From NCBI GenBank assembly GCA_964600845.1, contig CAZRJW010000014.1, forward strand, positions 1 through 26,998: a DNA stretch of 26,998 bases. Direction: 5' to 3'. The notes below the pieces were generated by a model. The model was not told the origin of the DNA and made no database searches. It was given only the letters and a program-made list of their open reading frames with translations. Shown piece by piece: positions 16,549 to 24,584 of this stretch; positions within the stretch are counted from its first letter, which is position 1; each line of letters begins with the position of its first letter. The position numbers were made by a program, and so were the translations under genes. Source of the DNA: JAGOTP01 sp964600845 (GTDB lineage Bacteria > Patescibacteriota > Patescibacteriia > 2-12-FULL-60-25).

Positions 16549-17202
16549 ATGTCCGAACATCCAATTGAGCTGGAGATCCGCGCCATCATCCTGCCGAAGA
16601 CGATTCCGACGCTTCGTAAAAAACTCCTGGGTTTAGGGTTTAAGTCTGTCTCTCTGGCGCGCCGTACGATGGTGATGTCGTTTGGAACGGTGTCGGCGCA
16701 TGGGCTTGATTGGGATGAACACAAAAAAGATGAAATCGATGTGCGCTGCCGCATCACGAATGGAAAGGCGGAAGTGGTGACAAAAATTGGGAGAACGAGT
16801 GCAGCGAACCGAGTCGAGATAGGTGTGCCCGTATCCCTCGATCAGATGCTTGGATTCTCGCAGTTGTTTGGAGCGATGCCACTCTTTACCAAAGTTGGAT
16901 CACGACAAACGGAAAACTTTAAGAAAGGAACGATCACAATTTCAATCGTCTCTTCGATTCCAAGCAAGCTGTCGTATATTGAGATCGAACGGATGACGAC
17001 ACGCGACAATGAGAAAAAAGATCTAGTCGTGCTTCGTGCATTAGCAAAAGACCTGGGCGTCACGCTCATTGAAACGCATCAGGAATATCTTGATTTCTGC
17101 AGCTTGCTCACGAAGAAAGACGACTGGCGATTTGAGGGAACGGCGGCGGATGTGAAACGGCTGAAGGCGGATATCAAGAAGACGAAATCGGATCGGGCGT
17201 AA
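16549..17202 (+). CDS. CYTH-domain protein (adenylate cyclase IV/thiamine triphosphatase-like)
   Basis: A 217-residue cytosolic protein with the CYTH pattern: an N-terminal ELEIRA strand (the ExExK-like position, here ELEIRA), followed by RTMVMSF, DVRCRITNGKAEVVTKIGR and a late acidic strand IEIERM. CYTH enzymes form a tunnel that binds triphosphate or nucleotide with metals. The first motif deviates from the classical ExExK, so the activity cannot be assigned. The C-terminal tail (about 185-217) is Lys-rich. TAGAGT lies 9 nt before the ATG. Convergent with ugd, 4 nt between stops. Confidence 0.72.
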   Translation: MSEHPIELEIRAIILPKTIPTLRKKLLGLGFKSVSLARRTMVMSFGTVSAHGLDWDEHKKDEIDVRCRITNGKAEVVTKIGRTSAANRVEIGVPVSLDQMLGFSQLFGAMPLFTKVGSRQTENFKKGTITISIVSSIPSKLSYIEIERMTTRDNEKKDLVVLRALAKDLGVTLIETHQEYLDFCSLLTKKDDWRFEGTAADVKRLKADIKKTKSDRA

Positions 17203-17206
17203 GATT

Positions 17207-18496
17207 TTATTTTTCCTGTCGGCCGATTCCTTGGTACACCAACCCCGCTTCGTGTACGCGCTTTGGATCGAGCAAATGACGAGCATCGAAGACTAATGTT
17301 CCGCGCATGTGTTCTTTTAGTTTTTGGGGCTCTAAGGTGCGGAAGATATCCCATTCTGTTGCAATGAGTACTGCATCGGCACGATCACAGACGTCGTACA
17401 TTTGATCTACGCGCGTGAACCAAGTCTTCGCGTGTTCAGGAATGTGCGCAGCGGGATCGTAGGCGGTAAGTTCGACGCCCTCCTTCGCTAAACGTTCGAT
17501 GAGATCGAGTGCGGGGGAGTCGCGGGTGTCATCGGTATTCTGTTTGAAGGCGAGGCCAAAGACGCCGATCCGTTTTCCGGCGAGATCGCCGAGGTGGTGC
17601 TTCAAACGATCGATCACCCAGGTACGTGCTTCTTCGTTCGCGTTCAGTGCAGCTGAACAGACGGAGAGCGTTTCGTTGTTCTCTTGTGCGACATGTACGA
17701 GTGCGCGGACATCTTTTGGGAAACATGATCCACCCCAGCCTGGACCTGCGGCTAAGAAGGAACGTCCAATACGTGGATCGGTGCCGATGCCGGCGGCGAT
17801 GTCTTCGATGTTCGCGCCGAGTCGATCCGCGAGGTGTGCGATCTCATTGATGAAACTGATTTTGGTTGCGAGGAAGGCGTTGTTCGCATACTTCACGAGT
17901 TCGGCGGAACGCGGAGACATGACGAGCTTGGGACAATCGATGCCAGCATACATATCCTGAAGACAGTGCGTTGCTTCGGGGGAGCGTGTTCCAAGAATGA
18001 TACGGCTTGGGCGGAGGAAATCGTTCACCGCAACGCCTTCGCGGAGCATTTCAGGATTAGAAGCAACTTCGAAAGCGACGGATGAGAGACCTCGGAGTTT
18101 TTCTAAGACACGGTCATTCGTGCCGACCGGAACGGTGCTTTTCACAATGACGACCATGCCATCGTGCAGGTGTGGGGCCAGGGCTTCACAGGCTGCATCG
18201 ATATATTTCATGTCGGCTGATCCATCCGCGCGGGGAGGGGTGCCAACGGCGATCATGATGACTTGCGCATCCTTCATCGCGTCCTCGTAGGAGGTTGTAA
18301 ACTGGAGGCGTTTTGTTGCGTGGTGGGTACGAACAAGTTCTTCTAGGCCTTGTTCGTAGATGGGCATGATGCCCTGGCGGAGGCCCTCAATTTTCTTTTG
18401 ATCCGTATCAATACACGTAACGCTATGGCCGAGCTCAGCCAAGCAGGTGCCGCTCACAAGTCCAACGTAGCCGGTTCCAATAACAGCGATGTGCAT
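17207..18496 (-). CDS. ugd: UDP-glucose 6-dehydrogenase
   Basis: A 429-residue NAD-dependent enzyme that oxidises UDP-glucose to UDP-glucuronate for surface polysaccharide synthesis. Motifs are the Rossmann GTGYVGL (7-13), the acidic D30 after the second strand, T122-V123-P124-V125-G126, the substrate region LVKYANNAFLATKISFINE with K202 and N206, and the active-site loop GPGWGGSCFPKD with the catalytic C258 and D262. The C-terminal UDP-binding domain begins near 310 with IGVFGLAFKQNTDDTRDSP. Length is typical. Related UDP-ManNAc dehydrogenases are the alternative. The start lies 18 nt after the stop of the 433-residue gene, so the pair forms an operon. Confidence 0.96.
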   Translation of the reverse strand: MHIAVIGTGYVGLVSGTCLAELGHSVTCIDTDQKKIEGLRQGIMPIYEQGLEELVRTHHATKRLQFTTSYEDAMKDAQVIMIAVGTPPRADGSADMKYIDAACEALAPHLHDGMVVIVKSTVPVGTNDRVLEKLRGLSSVAFEVASNPEMLREGVAVNDFLRPSRIILGTRSPEATHCLQDMYAGIDCPKLVMSPRSAELVKYANNAFLATKISFINEIAHLADRLGANIEDIAAGIGTDPRIGRSFLAAGPGWGGSCFPKDVRALVHVAQENNETLSVCSAALNANEEARTWVIDRLKHHLGDLAGKRIGVFGLAFKQNTDDTRDSPALDLIERLAKEGVELTAYDPAAHIPEHAKTWFTRVDQMYDVCDRADAVLIATEWDIFRTLEPQKLKEHMRGTLVFDARHLLDPKRVHEAGLVYQGIGRQEK

Positions 18497-18514
18497 AGAA
18501 GATGAGTTTAAGGA

Positions 18515-19816
18515 CTAATCGGAAACCTTTGGAGGCTTTGAAGAAATTTGTAGCAGGCGATCCGTCAGTGCGCCAATCAATTTAGCTGTATGATCACGAT
18601 GATCGGGACCCATAAATTCTACGATGTCACCCGCAACACGCTGGCCACTCGTAAGCGTTACTCCTATTTCAAATCCATGTGTATCACGCGCCCGTTCAAG
18701 CGCTTCTGCGACCCAAGGGGTAGGAATGCCTTGGTAGGGATCGAATGAGCGGAGGAGCGTATCCATCCACCTCTTCACGTCTTTATCGGTGCGTGGCGCA
18801 TAGCGGCCGGTTTCGAGCTGGCTGTAGACGTCTCCGCCAAGACATGTCAGTGCAATGAGTTGCAGGCGCTCTTGGGAGTAGTCAACGGCGGTGAGTCCAA
18901 GGTCGTCCAACCGAAGGCCGTCTACGTCGATCGATGGATAGATGGAGCGAATCCCTTTTTGCTTCCAGTCAGAAAAAAGCGCGTCGGTTTTTTCTTGATA
19001 GAGCACTTTGCTTTGAAGTCGCGTTCTTTGATTAAAGAGATCATTTTTTGAAAGCGAAGTCACTTTTTCTTGGATAGAGCGATCGATCAATTCTAGATGA
19101 GGATCTTCCACCCCAATGCAGCCGATCGCTGACACGAGCCGCTCCTGGAGAAGGTGTCGCATGACAGATGCTTTGGTCAGAGAAACCGGTCCACGCATGT
19201 TTACAAGATCGCTGTGTCGGTCTACTTGGAAGATGGAGGTATGTTCCGCTTGCTGGAAGGTGTAGAGCTCCGCTTGGGAAAGGGCATCGAATAGCGAGCC
19301 AGTCACTCGGTGGGAGGAACTGAGGGTGACAAAACGTTTTGTGACTACGTCGTGAGTGAATAGTTCAAATAGTTTTTTTGCCTCTGGATGGAGGAGCTCC
19401 ACCTGAAATGGATCGCTTGCTCGCGCGCGTGCAGCCTCTTTTTCGGAAAACGTCCCAGCTTCAATAACGGATAATCGATCTTTTGGTAGGTATCGTTGGA
19501 GACGAGTAGAAGGGGACGTGGGTGCTCCGGTGGAGGGCTGTTCAAGGGTACGGCTCGCGAGACGATCTATCCATTGAGGGGTGAGCAGCTCAAGAAGTTT
19601 TAGGAGATCTTGTTCATTCAGGACGGTGAAGTTTTTGAACGAAAGAAATTTCTCGATGACGTGTCTGGTACGATCCGCCAGGGTTTTGAGCCGTTCCGGG
19701 GTGAAGATTATTTTGGGATCAAGCTGTTCATCGTCAGGGATGTTGACCCAGATCGCACGACTGCTATGCCACTGTTCAGGGCGAACTTCGAGGGGTACCT
19801 GTTCCAGAGTGTTCAT
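18515..19816 (-). CDS. Hypothetical protein, 433 residues, upstream of ugd
   Basis: I do not recognise this protein. It is soluble and mostly helical, without signal peptide or membrane segment. The middle (about 120-230) is charged (KKLFELFTHDVVTKRFVTL), and the C-terminal region includes VTLTSGQRVAGDIVEFMGPDHRDHTAKLIGALTDRL in parts, resembling a small beta-barrel. There is no catalytic motif I can name. TAAAAT lies 8 nt before the ATG at 19816, supporting the start. It leads the operon with ugd, which may hint at surface polysaccharide work, but that is context only. Confidence 0.75.
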   Translation of the reverse strand: MNTLEQVPLEVRPEQWHSSRAIWVNIPDDEQLDPKIIFTPERLKTLADRTRHVIEKFLSFKNFTVLNEQDLLKLLELLTPQWIDRLASRTLEQPSTGAPTSPSTRLQRYLPKDRLSVIEAGTFSEKEAARARASDPFQVELLHPEAKKLFELFTHDVVTKRFVTLSSSHRVTGSLFDALSQAELYTFQQAEHTSIFQVDRHSDLVNMRGPVSLTKASVMRHLLQERLVSAIGCIGVEDPHLELIDRSIQEKVTSLSKNDLFNQRTRLQSKVLYQEKTDALFSDWKQKGIRSIYPSIDVDGLRLDDLGLTAVDYSQERLQLIALTCLGGDVYSQLETGRYAPRTDKDVKRWMDTLLRSFDPYQGIPTPWVAEALERARDTHGFEIGVTLTSGQRVAGDIVEFMGPDHRDHTAKLIGALTDRLLQISSKPPKVSD

Positions 19817-19824
19817 ATGGATAG

Positions 19825-19830
19825 ATTTTA
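19825..19830 (-). promoter_or_regulatory. -10-like TAAAAT before the 433-residue gene
   Basis: TAAAAT on the minus strand, 8 nt before ATG, would give a leader of only about 1-2 nt. No clear -35 was found. Confidence 0.45.
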
Positions 19831-20026
19831 TCGTTTAGGAAAGAGATAAGCGAATACGTAAGGTCGTACAGGCCACTTATACAAAAAAGAGCCTCTCGTA
19901 CTTGAGAAGTCGAATATCATGCGGTTACCAATGGTAGAAAAGAGTTATCCCTACCCCCTTTTTCGCTTTAGGAGGACGTTTCTTTTTAAATGGGAGGGCT
20001 GACTCGCTTTTTTTCTCGTTTTCTGG

Positions 20027-20032
20027 TAGCAT
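20027..20032 (+). promoter_or_regulatory. Extended -10 for the SNF2 gene, leaderless geometry
   Basis: TGGTAGCAT has an extended -10 TGn followed by TAGCAT. Six nt separate it from the ATG at 20039, so the transcript would begin at the start codon. There is no Shine-Dalgarno. Confidence 0.6.
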
Positions 20033-20038
20033 CGCCCG

Positions 20039-22669
20039 ATGCTGTTTGATGAATCCCTTCTCCGCTCGACCGTCGAGCCGGAGCTATTTCAGCGAGGCAA
20101 AACCTATTTTTTGGACCGATCCGTTGAAGGGGTCACGGTTCGACGTGCCAAAAATGATGACATCCTGATTACGGGAAAAGTCCTCGGAGGAGAGATGTAT
20201 GAATCCACGCTCCGCCTGTCGGCTAAGGCAGACAAGGTGATCTTCTTTGATTGCACCTGTCCGTTTGATTGGGGCATGTGTAAACACGTGGTCGCCCTGG
20301 GGCTTGAGGCGTTGTCGTATGACCTCGAAAAGAACACGTTGCCAAGTTCCAAAGAACGGGTGAGTCAGGTGTTGAGCGCCTACGCAAAAAATTCTGGGGT
20401 AGCTGTCACGGAGGATGAAATCGCGGATCTCGCCGCTTCGATCGACCACGATCAGCACAAAGTTCAGCGTCAGTCGCGGACACAGCGGCATAGTTTGGAT
20501 GAGGTCGTTGCGCGTATTTCATACGATCGGATGCACGACTCGTTCTCGATTGAGGGACTTGCTCGCTACGGGAAGTATGACTTTCCTTTGGGTGATACGG
20601 AGCTTCCAGATCGCTATGAACACGTTGTTGATGATCGACTAGAGGTCGATGTCATCATGCGCCTTGAAGGAGCAGAAGAAGATGCGGTCGTTGATATTTC
20701 AGATGCGATCGGAACGGAGCGAGATGATGCTAAGAAAAAATGGATCATCCCTTCAGGAAAATTGTTGGAGTTTGTGCGCGTTGGCTTGGAGGAGTTGCGC
20801 GATCGCGTAACGGTTGAGCTCGATGAAACCGCCAAGCCGATGTTTGATATTGATACGATCGACATTGAAGCGGATGTTTCGTTTCGTCAGTCGACGGGTG
20901 TTGATTGGTTTTCTTTTTCGGTCGATTGGCATTGCCAGCAGACAAAAGTCGACAAGCTCGCGATTGAACAAGCGCTTGGTTCGAACGAGCCGTACGTGCG
21001 TTTGTCGAACGGCCGATTTGCACGTATTGGGAATGGGGCAGAGTTGAAGCCGATGATGGATTGGATGAAGGCAACGGAAGAAGCGGAGGAGAAGGGGACG
21101 CGCCGTACACGTTTGTTCCATGTTCCGGAACTCTTGTTCCTCGTGCAATCCATTCGTCACGCGCATCTTGAAGGCGTCGAAAGTTCGCTCGAGAAATTCA
21201 TGGACGACGTGAAGCGTGGTTCATTGAGTGAACCCGTTACGCTTTCGCCAAGTTTAGAAAAAATTCTCCGTCCGTATCAGAAAGATGGTGTGGCATGGCT
21301 CGCGTTCTTGCAGCGCTATGGCTTTGGTGGAGTGTTGGCCGACGAAATGGGATTGGGAAAGACTGTTCAAACACTAGCCTTCCTCGAAATGTTGCGTGCC
21401 TCAAAAACCATCGGCAAAAAGGCGCCCGCGTTGGTTATTTGTCCAAAGACGTTGTTATCGGTCTGGCAGCAAGAGGCGAACATGTATACGCCAGATGCGC
21501 GCGTCTTGGTGGTTGATGGAACGCCCCCGGAACGAAAAGCGAAGATCGATGGTATCCATGAGTATGATTTGATTTTGACATCGTACTCGCTCATGCAGCG
21601 TGACTTGCCGCAGTACCTGGAATCAAAAACGACGTTCTCCGTCTGTGTGTTGGATGAAGCGCACTTTATTAAGAATGCGGTAACACAAACCGCGCTGACG
21701 ATGAAAGCGATTCCTTCGCGTTTCCGTTTGGCACTCACGGGTACGCCGCTCGAGAACGGTGTCCACGAATTGTGGTCGGTCTTCGATTTCTTGATGCCGG
21801 GGTTCTTTGGAACGGCTCGCGCCTTCACCGCTAACTATTCGCGTCCGATTCGTGAACGGAATGATCAGCAAGCGCTTGAGAAGCTACGTCGCAAGCTCAA
21901 GCCGTTCATGTTGCGCCGTACGAAGGAAATGATGGCGAGTGAGTTGCCTCCAAAAATTGAACAAGAAATTACGTGTCGGTTATCGCCAGAGCAATTGGTG
22001 CTGTATACCCGCACACTCGAACAGATTCGCAGTGACGTGACGCGCTTGGTTGAAGAGCAGGGCTTCGAGAAATCGAAGATTGAGATTCTGGCTGCCCTCA
22101 CCAAACTTCGTCGCGTGTGTGATCACCCCTCCTTCCTCGATCCACGTTTGCCGGGTGATCCAGCGCTGTCTGGAAAATTAGAAGGGGTTCTCGAATTTAT
22201 CTACGAGGCCATTCGTGGGAACCATAAGGTGCTGGTCTTCAGTCAGTTCACGACCATGTTGGATTTGGTCCGTCAGGCATTGGAGAAAGATGGAATTGAT
22301 AGTGCAACGATCGAAGGTTCGACCAAAGATCGTGCGATGGAGATTACAAAGTTCCGTTCAAAGGTGAATGTCTTCTTGTTGAGTTTGAAAGCAGGTGGAA
22401 CGGGGTTGACGCTGACCGAAGCAGATACGGTCTTGTTGATCGATCCATGGTGGAATCCGCAAGCGGAGAAGCAGGCGATGGACCGTGCGCACCGTATCGG
22501 ACAAACAAAAACGGTGAACGTCTATAAGTTCGTGGCAAAAGAAACGATCGAAGAAAAAATGTTGGAACTGCAGAAAAAGAAACAGGGTGTCTTCGACGCC
22601 ATCATGCAAGATGCAACGCAGTCGATTGAGTCGTTGACGTGGGAAGATGTGAAGGGATTACTCGCGTAG
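20039..22669 (+). CDS. SWIM-SNF2 family helicase/ATPase
   Basis: An 876-residue Swi2/Snf2 ATPase of the bacterial HepA/RapA-related group. An N-terminal SWIM zinc finger (CTCPFDWGMCKH, C72, C74, C81, H83) is followed by a poorly conserved middle (100-410). The ATPase begins near 410 with LRPYQKDGVAWL and shows Walker A DEMGLGKT (near 435), DEAH (near 539), LTGTPLEN, the second lobe with VLVFSQFT and TGLTLTEAD, and motif VI DRAHRIGQ (near 814). It would translocate on double-stranded DNA, perhaps remodelling RNA polymerase or repair complexes. This architecture is widespread in bacteria and may be housekeeping. Length is typical. The extended -10 sits 6 nt before the ATG. Confidence 0.95.
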   Translation: MLFDESLLRSTVEPELFQRGKTYFLDRSVEGVTVRRAKNDDILITGKVLGGEMYESTLRLSAKADKVIFFDCTCPFDWGMCKHVVALGLEALSYDLEKNTLPSSKERVSQVLSAYAKNSGVAVTEDEIADLAASIDHDQHKVQRQSRTQRHSLDEVVARISYDRMHDSFSIEGLARYGKYDFPLGDTELPDRYEHVVDDRLEVDVIMRLEGAEEDAVVDISDAIGTERDDAKKKWIIPSGKLLEFVRVGLEELRDRVTVELDETAKPMFDIDTIDIEADVSFRQSTGVDWFSFSVDWHCQQTKVDKLAIEQALGSNEPYVRLSNGRFARIGNGAELKPMMDWMKATEEAEEKGTRRTRLFHVPELLFLVQSIRHAHLEGVESSLEKFMDDVKRGSLSEPVTLSPSLEKILRPYQKDGVAWLAFLQRYGFGGVLADEMGLGKTVQTLAFLEMLRASKTIGKKAPALVICPKTLLSVWQQEANMYTPDARVLVVDGTPPERKAKIDGIHEYDLILTSYSLMQRDLPQYLESKTTFSVCVLDEAHFIKNAVTQTALTMKAIPSRFRLALTGTPLENGVHELWSVFDFLMPGFFGTARAFTANYSRPIRERNDQQALEKLRRKLKPFMLRRTKEMMASELPPKIEQEITCRLSPEQLVLYTRTLEQIRSDVTRLVEEQGFEKSKIEILAALTKLRRVCDHPSFLDPRLPGDPALSGKLEGVLEFIYEAIRGNHKVLVFSQFTTMLDLVRQALEKDGIDSATIEGSTKDRAMEITKFRSKVNVFLLSLKAGGTGLTLTEADTVLLIDPWWNPQAEKQAMDRAHRIGQTKTVNVYKFVAKETIEEKMLELQKKKQGVFDAIMQDATQSIESLTWEDVKGLLA

Positions 22670-22689
22670 TCAGAAGAGAGGAAAAACGG

Positions 22690-22695
22690 TAGACT
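22690..22695 (+). promoter_or_regulatory. -10-like TAGACT before the membrane protein gene
   Basis: TAGACT followed by exactly 6 nt and ATG at 22702 (leaderless geometry). It lies 20 nt after the SNF2 stop, so the gene may be transcribed both alone and by readthrough. Confidence 0.5.
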
Positions 22696-22701
22696 GTTGG
22701 T

Positions 22702-23601
22702 ATGAAGTCTCCAACATCGTCACGTTCGTTAAAAAAGTCTCCGCCAAAAAAACTTCCACCGAAGCGTGATACCGCTTGGGCTGTGTCGATTGTTGGTCTG
22801 TGTGTTCTGACTGCACTCGTATTGTGGTCGGGGAGAATGATCACCGAGCTCGCCTATCGCTTGCAGCTTGCGAAAAATAATCTGCAACAAGTACAGGCTG
22901 GTGTTCAGGAATGTGAACCACAAACAAACTTCTGCCCACCTCAGCCAGAAGTGGCAACAAGTTCTATCCACTACGTGCTTGATTCAGGCACCTACCTGAG
23001 TCGAGAGTGGGGTGAAGATGAAGCAAAACAGGACTTTTGGCTGGTGAAGGAGGAGACAGTAGACTCTTCTGCGTCATCGGTCAGGAAGTTTGTGGGAAGC
23101 TTTGATGTTGTTGAGCTCGGAGTCCAGAAAAACCCCTTTTCGATCAAGCGATTACCGAATGGTCTCTATCAGTTCGTTGCAACGGCTGATTATATCGAAA
23201 CGGGGAGTGAGGTGATGGGGCTGATTGATTCACAGACCCTGAATTTCATCACGTTCACGGACTCAGGGGATGGGCAGGGGATCGCAGTCTCCACGCCAGA
23301 GATTCCAAAGGCGTTGATCGCGCCTCACCTTGGAAGTGATGACTGCGTCACTTCATCGAAGGCGGTCGTTGATCGGTTGGATTGGAATGAAGAAGTTCTG
23401 TATCAGTTTAGAAAGCCCCCAACGATCAAGTGTTCGTTTAACGAAATGCGAGGAGAGAATTACCTTGAGGCGTTTCCAGCCGTCGAAGGTCTCTCGGTCA
23501 CACGTGATCTGAAATCGTTTGTGCTTAGACTGCAAACCGGACAAGCGTTACGCCTTCAGTTCAGTGGAGCGAAGAAGCCGACGGTAACGGTGGTTCAGTA
23601 A
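22702..23601 (+). CDS. Membrane-anchored protein of unknown function
   Basis: A 299-residue protein with a basic N-terminus (many Lys, Ser and Pro in 1-23), one transmembrane segment at about 25-43 (AWAVSIVGLCVLTALVLW) and a long extracytoplasmic or periplasm-like part. This part begins with a short helix (residues 48-66), then Cys70 and Cys77 (CEPQTNFC), which may form a disulfide. The rest is beta-rich (VRKFVGSFDVVELGVQ, LRLQTGQALRLQFSG). There is no lipobox or catalytic motif. It follows the SNF2 gene by 32 nt. I cannot assign a family. Confidence 0.78.
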   Translation: MKSPTSSRSLKKSPPKKLPPKRDTAWAVSIVGLCVLTALVLWSGRMITELAYRLQLAKNNLQQVQAGVQECEPQTNFCPPQPEVATSSIHYVLDSGTYLSREWGEDEAKQDFWLVKEETVDSSASSVRKFVGSFDVVELGVQKNPFSIKRLPNGLYQFVATADYIETGSEVMGLIDSQTLNFITFTDSGDGQGIAVSTPEIPKALIAPHLGSDDCVTSSKAVVDRLDWNEEVLYQFRKPPTIKCSFNEMRGENYLEAFPAVEGLSVTRDLKSFVLRLQTGQALRLQFSGAKKPTVTVVQ

Positions 23602-23611
23602 AGAATCTCAA

Positions 23612-23649
23612 GTCAAAAAAACACGGACTTTGATCCGTGTTTTTTTGAC
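23612..23649. terminator. Perfect bidirectional terminator
   Basis: GTC-A7-CACGGA (23612-23627) and TCCGTG-T7-GAC (23634-23649) are exact reverse complements with a CTTTGA loop. It serves the membrane protein gene and the converging ung. Confidence 0.95.
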
Positions 23650-23657
23650 CCCTACCC

Positions 23658-24320
23658 TTACCACTCGATCGGTATGAAGCCTTGTTGGGCGAGGTAGGCG
23701 TTCGTTTTACTGAAATGCTTGCAACCAAAGAAGCCGTTGTGTGCCGAAAAGGGAGAAGGATGCGGAGCCTGCAAAATAAGATGCTTCTTCGAGTCGATCA
23801 GTGCGGATTTCTGGCGAGCGTAATTCCCCCAGAGCAAAAACACGAGATGCTCTTTCTCATCCGACAGGAGTTTGATGACCGCGTCCGTAAATGTCTCCCA
23901 GCCTTTCCCTTGATGTGATCCTGCTTGGCCGGCACGCACAGTGAGCGTGGCGTTTAGGAGGAAGACTCCTTGGTCTGCCCAGCGCTCCAAATTTCCGGAA
24001 GTCGGAACAGGTGACCCGACATCCGATTGAATCTCCTTGAACATGTTCTGCAGCGAGGGAGGTGGGCGTACACCATCGCGTACCGAAAAACACAGGCCGT
24101 GTGCTTGGCCCGGGCCATGATACGGGTCCTGTCCGAGCAGCACGACGCGAACGGCCTCAAACGGTGTATGCGCAAACGCATTGAACATCTCTCCGGGAGG
24201 GGGATAGACCGTTGTCGCCTGATATTCCTGCCGGACAAAGGTGGTGAGTGCTTGGAAGTAGGGCTGCTCGAACTCGGCGGCGAGTTTTTGTTTCCAGCTG
24301 GGTTCAATTTTGACGTCCAT
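23658..24320 (-). CDS. ung: Uracil-DNA glycosylase, family 1
   Basis: A 220-residue repair enzyme that removes uracil from DNA. Family-1 motifs are all present: GQDPYHG with catalytic D65 (water-activating loop), the Pro-rich loop PPPSLQNMFKEI, LLNATLTVRAGQAGSH (uracil-binding Asn123), LLWGNYA, and the minor-groove loop HPSPFSAHNGF with H187. Length is normal. The ATG is 5 nt after the stop of the 74-residue gene, so the two form an operon with short spacing. Confidence 0.97.
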   Translation of the reverse strand: MDVKIEPSWKQKLAAEFEQPYFQALTTFVRQEYQATTVYPPPGEMFNAFAHTPFEAVRVVLLGQDPYHGPGQAHGLCFSVRDGVRPPPSLQNMFKEIQSDVGSPVPTSGNLERWADQGVFLLNATLTVRAGQAGSHQGKGWETFTDAVIKLLSDEKEHLVFLLWGNYARQKSALIDSKKHLILQAPHPSPFSAHNGFFGCKHFSKTNAYLAQQGFIPIEW

Positions 24321-24325
24321 AAGAG

Positions 24326-24550
24326 TTAACTCTTCGGATAACGTAGTTTGCGGCGGCTCTGAGGAGCCGGTTGAGTTTCCGTGAGGGTTTGATGTTCTTC
24401 TTTTAGCGTAAGAAAGCGAGCCTCGATCTCGTTGATCTGGGCTTCGAGTGCAAGACGACGTGTGCGGATCGCATCAAGACGTTTTGCGATCAGGCTAATC
24501 GGTGTAGAGGGGCGGGAGGCGCTTACAGCGCTTTGTTGTTTACGTGCCAT
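24326..24550 (-). CDS. Small coiled-coil protein, 74 residues
   Basis: A basic protein with a helix at about 18-60 whose heptad-like pattern (LIAKRLDAIRTRRLALEAQINEIEARFLTLKEE, in parts) predicts a coiled coil. Both ends are Ser/Pro/Arg-rich and probably disordered. The function is unknown. It lies directly upstream of ung in the same operon. TAGTAT with an extended TGG is placed exactly 6 nt before the ATG, which supports this start. Confidence 0.72.
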   Translation of the reverse strand: MARKQQSAVSASRPSTPISLIAKRLDAIRTRRLALEAQINEIEARFLTLKEEHQTLTETQPAPQSRRKLRYPKS

Positions 24551-24562
24551 ACCAGTATACTA
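24533..24562. promoter_or_regulatory. Overlapping divergent promoters between ung operon and coiled-coil gene
   Basis: On the plus strand TTGTTG (24533-24538), a 17-nt spacer and TATACT (24556-24561) form a promoter. On the minus strand TGGTAGTAT gives an extended -10 (TAGTAT, 24562-24557) 6 nt from the ATG at 24550. Both -10 hexamers share the palindrome AGTATACT, so binding of RNA polymerase to one should exclude the other. Confidence 0.65.
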
Positions 24563-24584
24563 CCACTGATCTTTCCTCTGTTGT

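Noticed and set aside
20084..21166. Minus-strand frames of 80-137 codons opposite the SNF2 gene
   Set aside because: They are antisense shadows; the SNF2 gene has all expected motifs in order.
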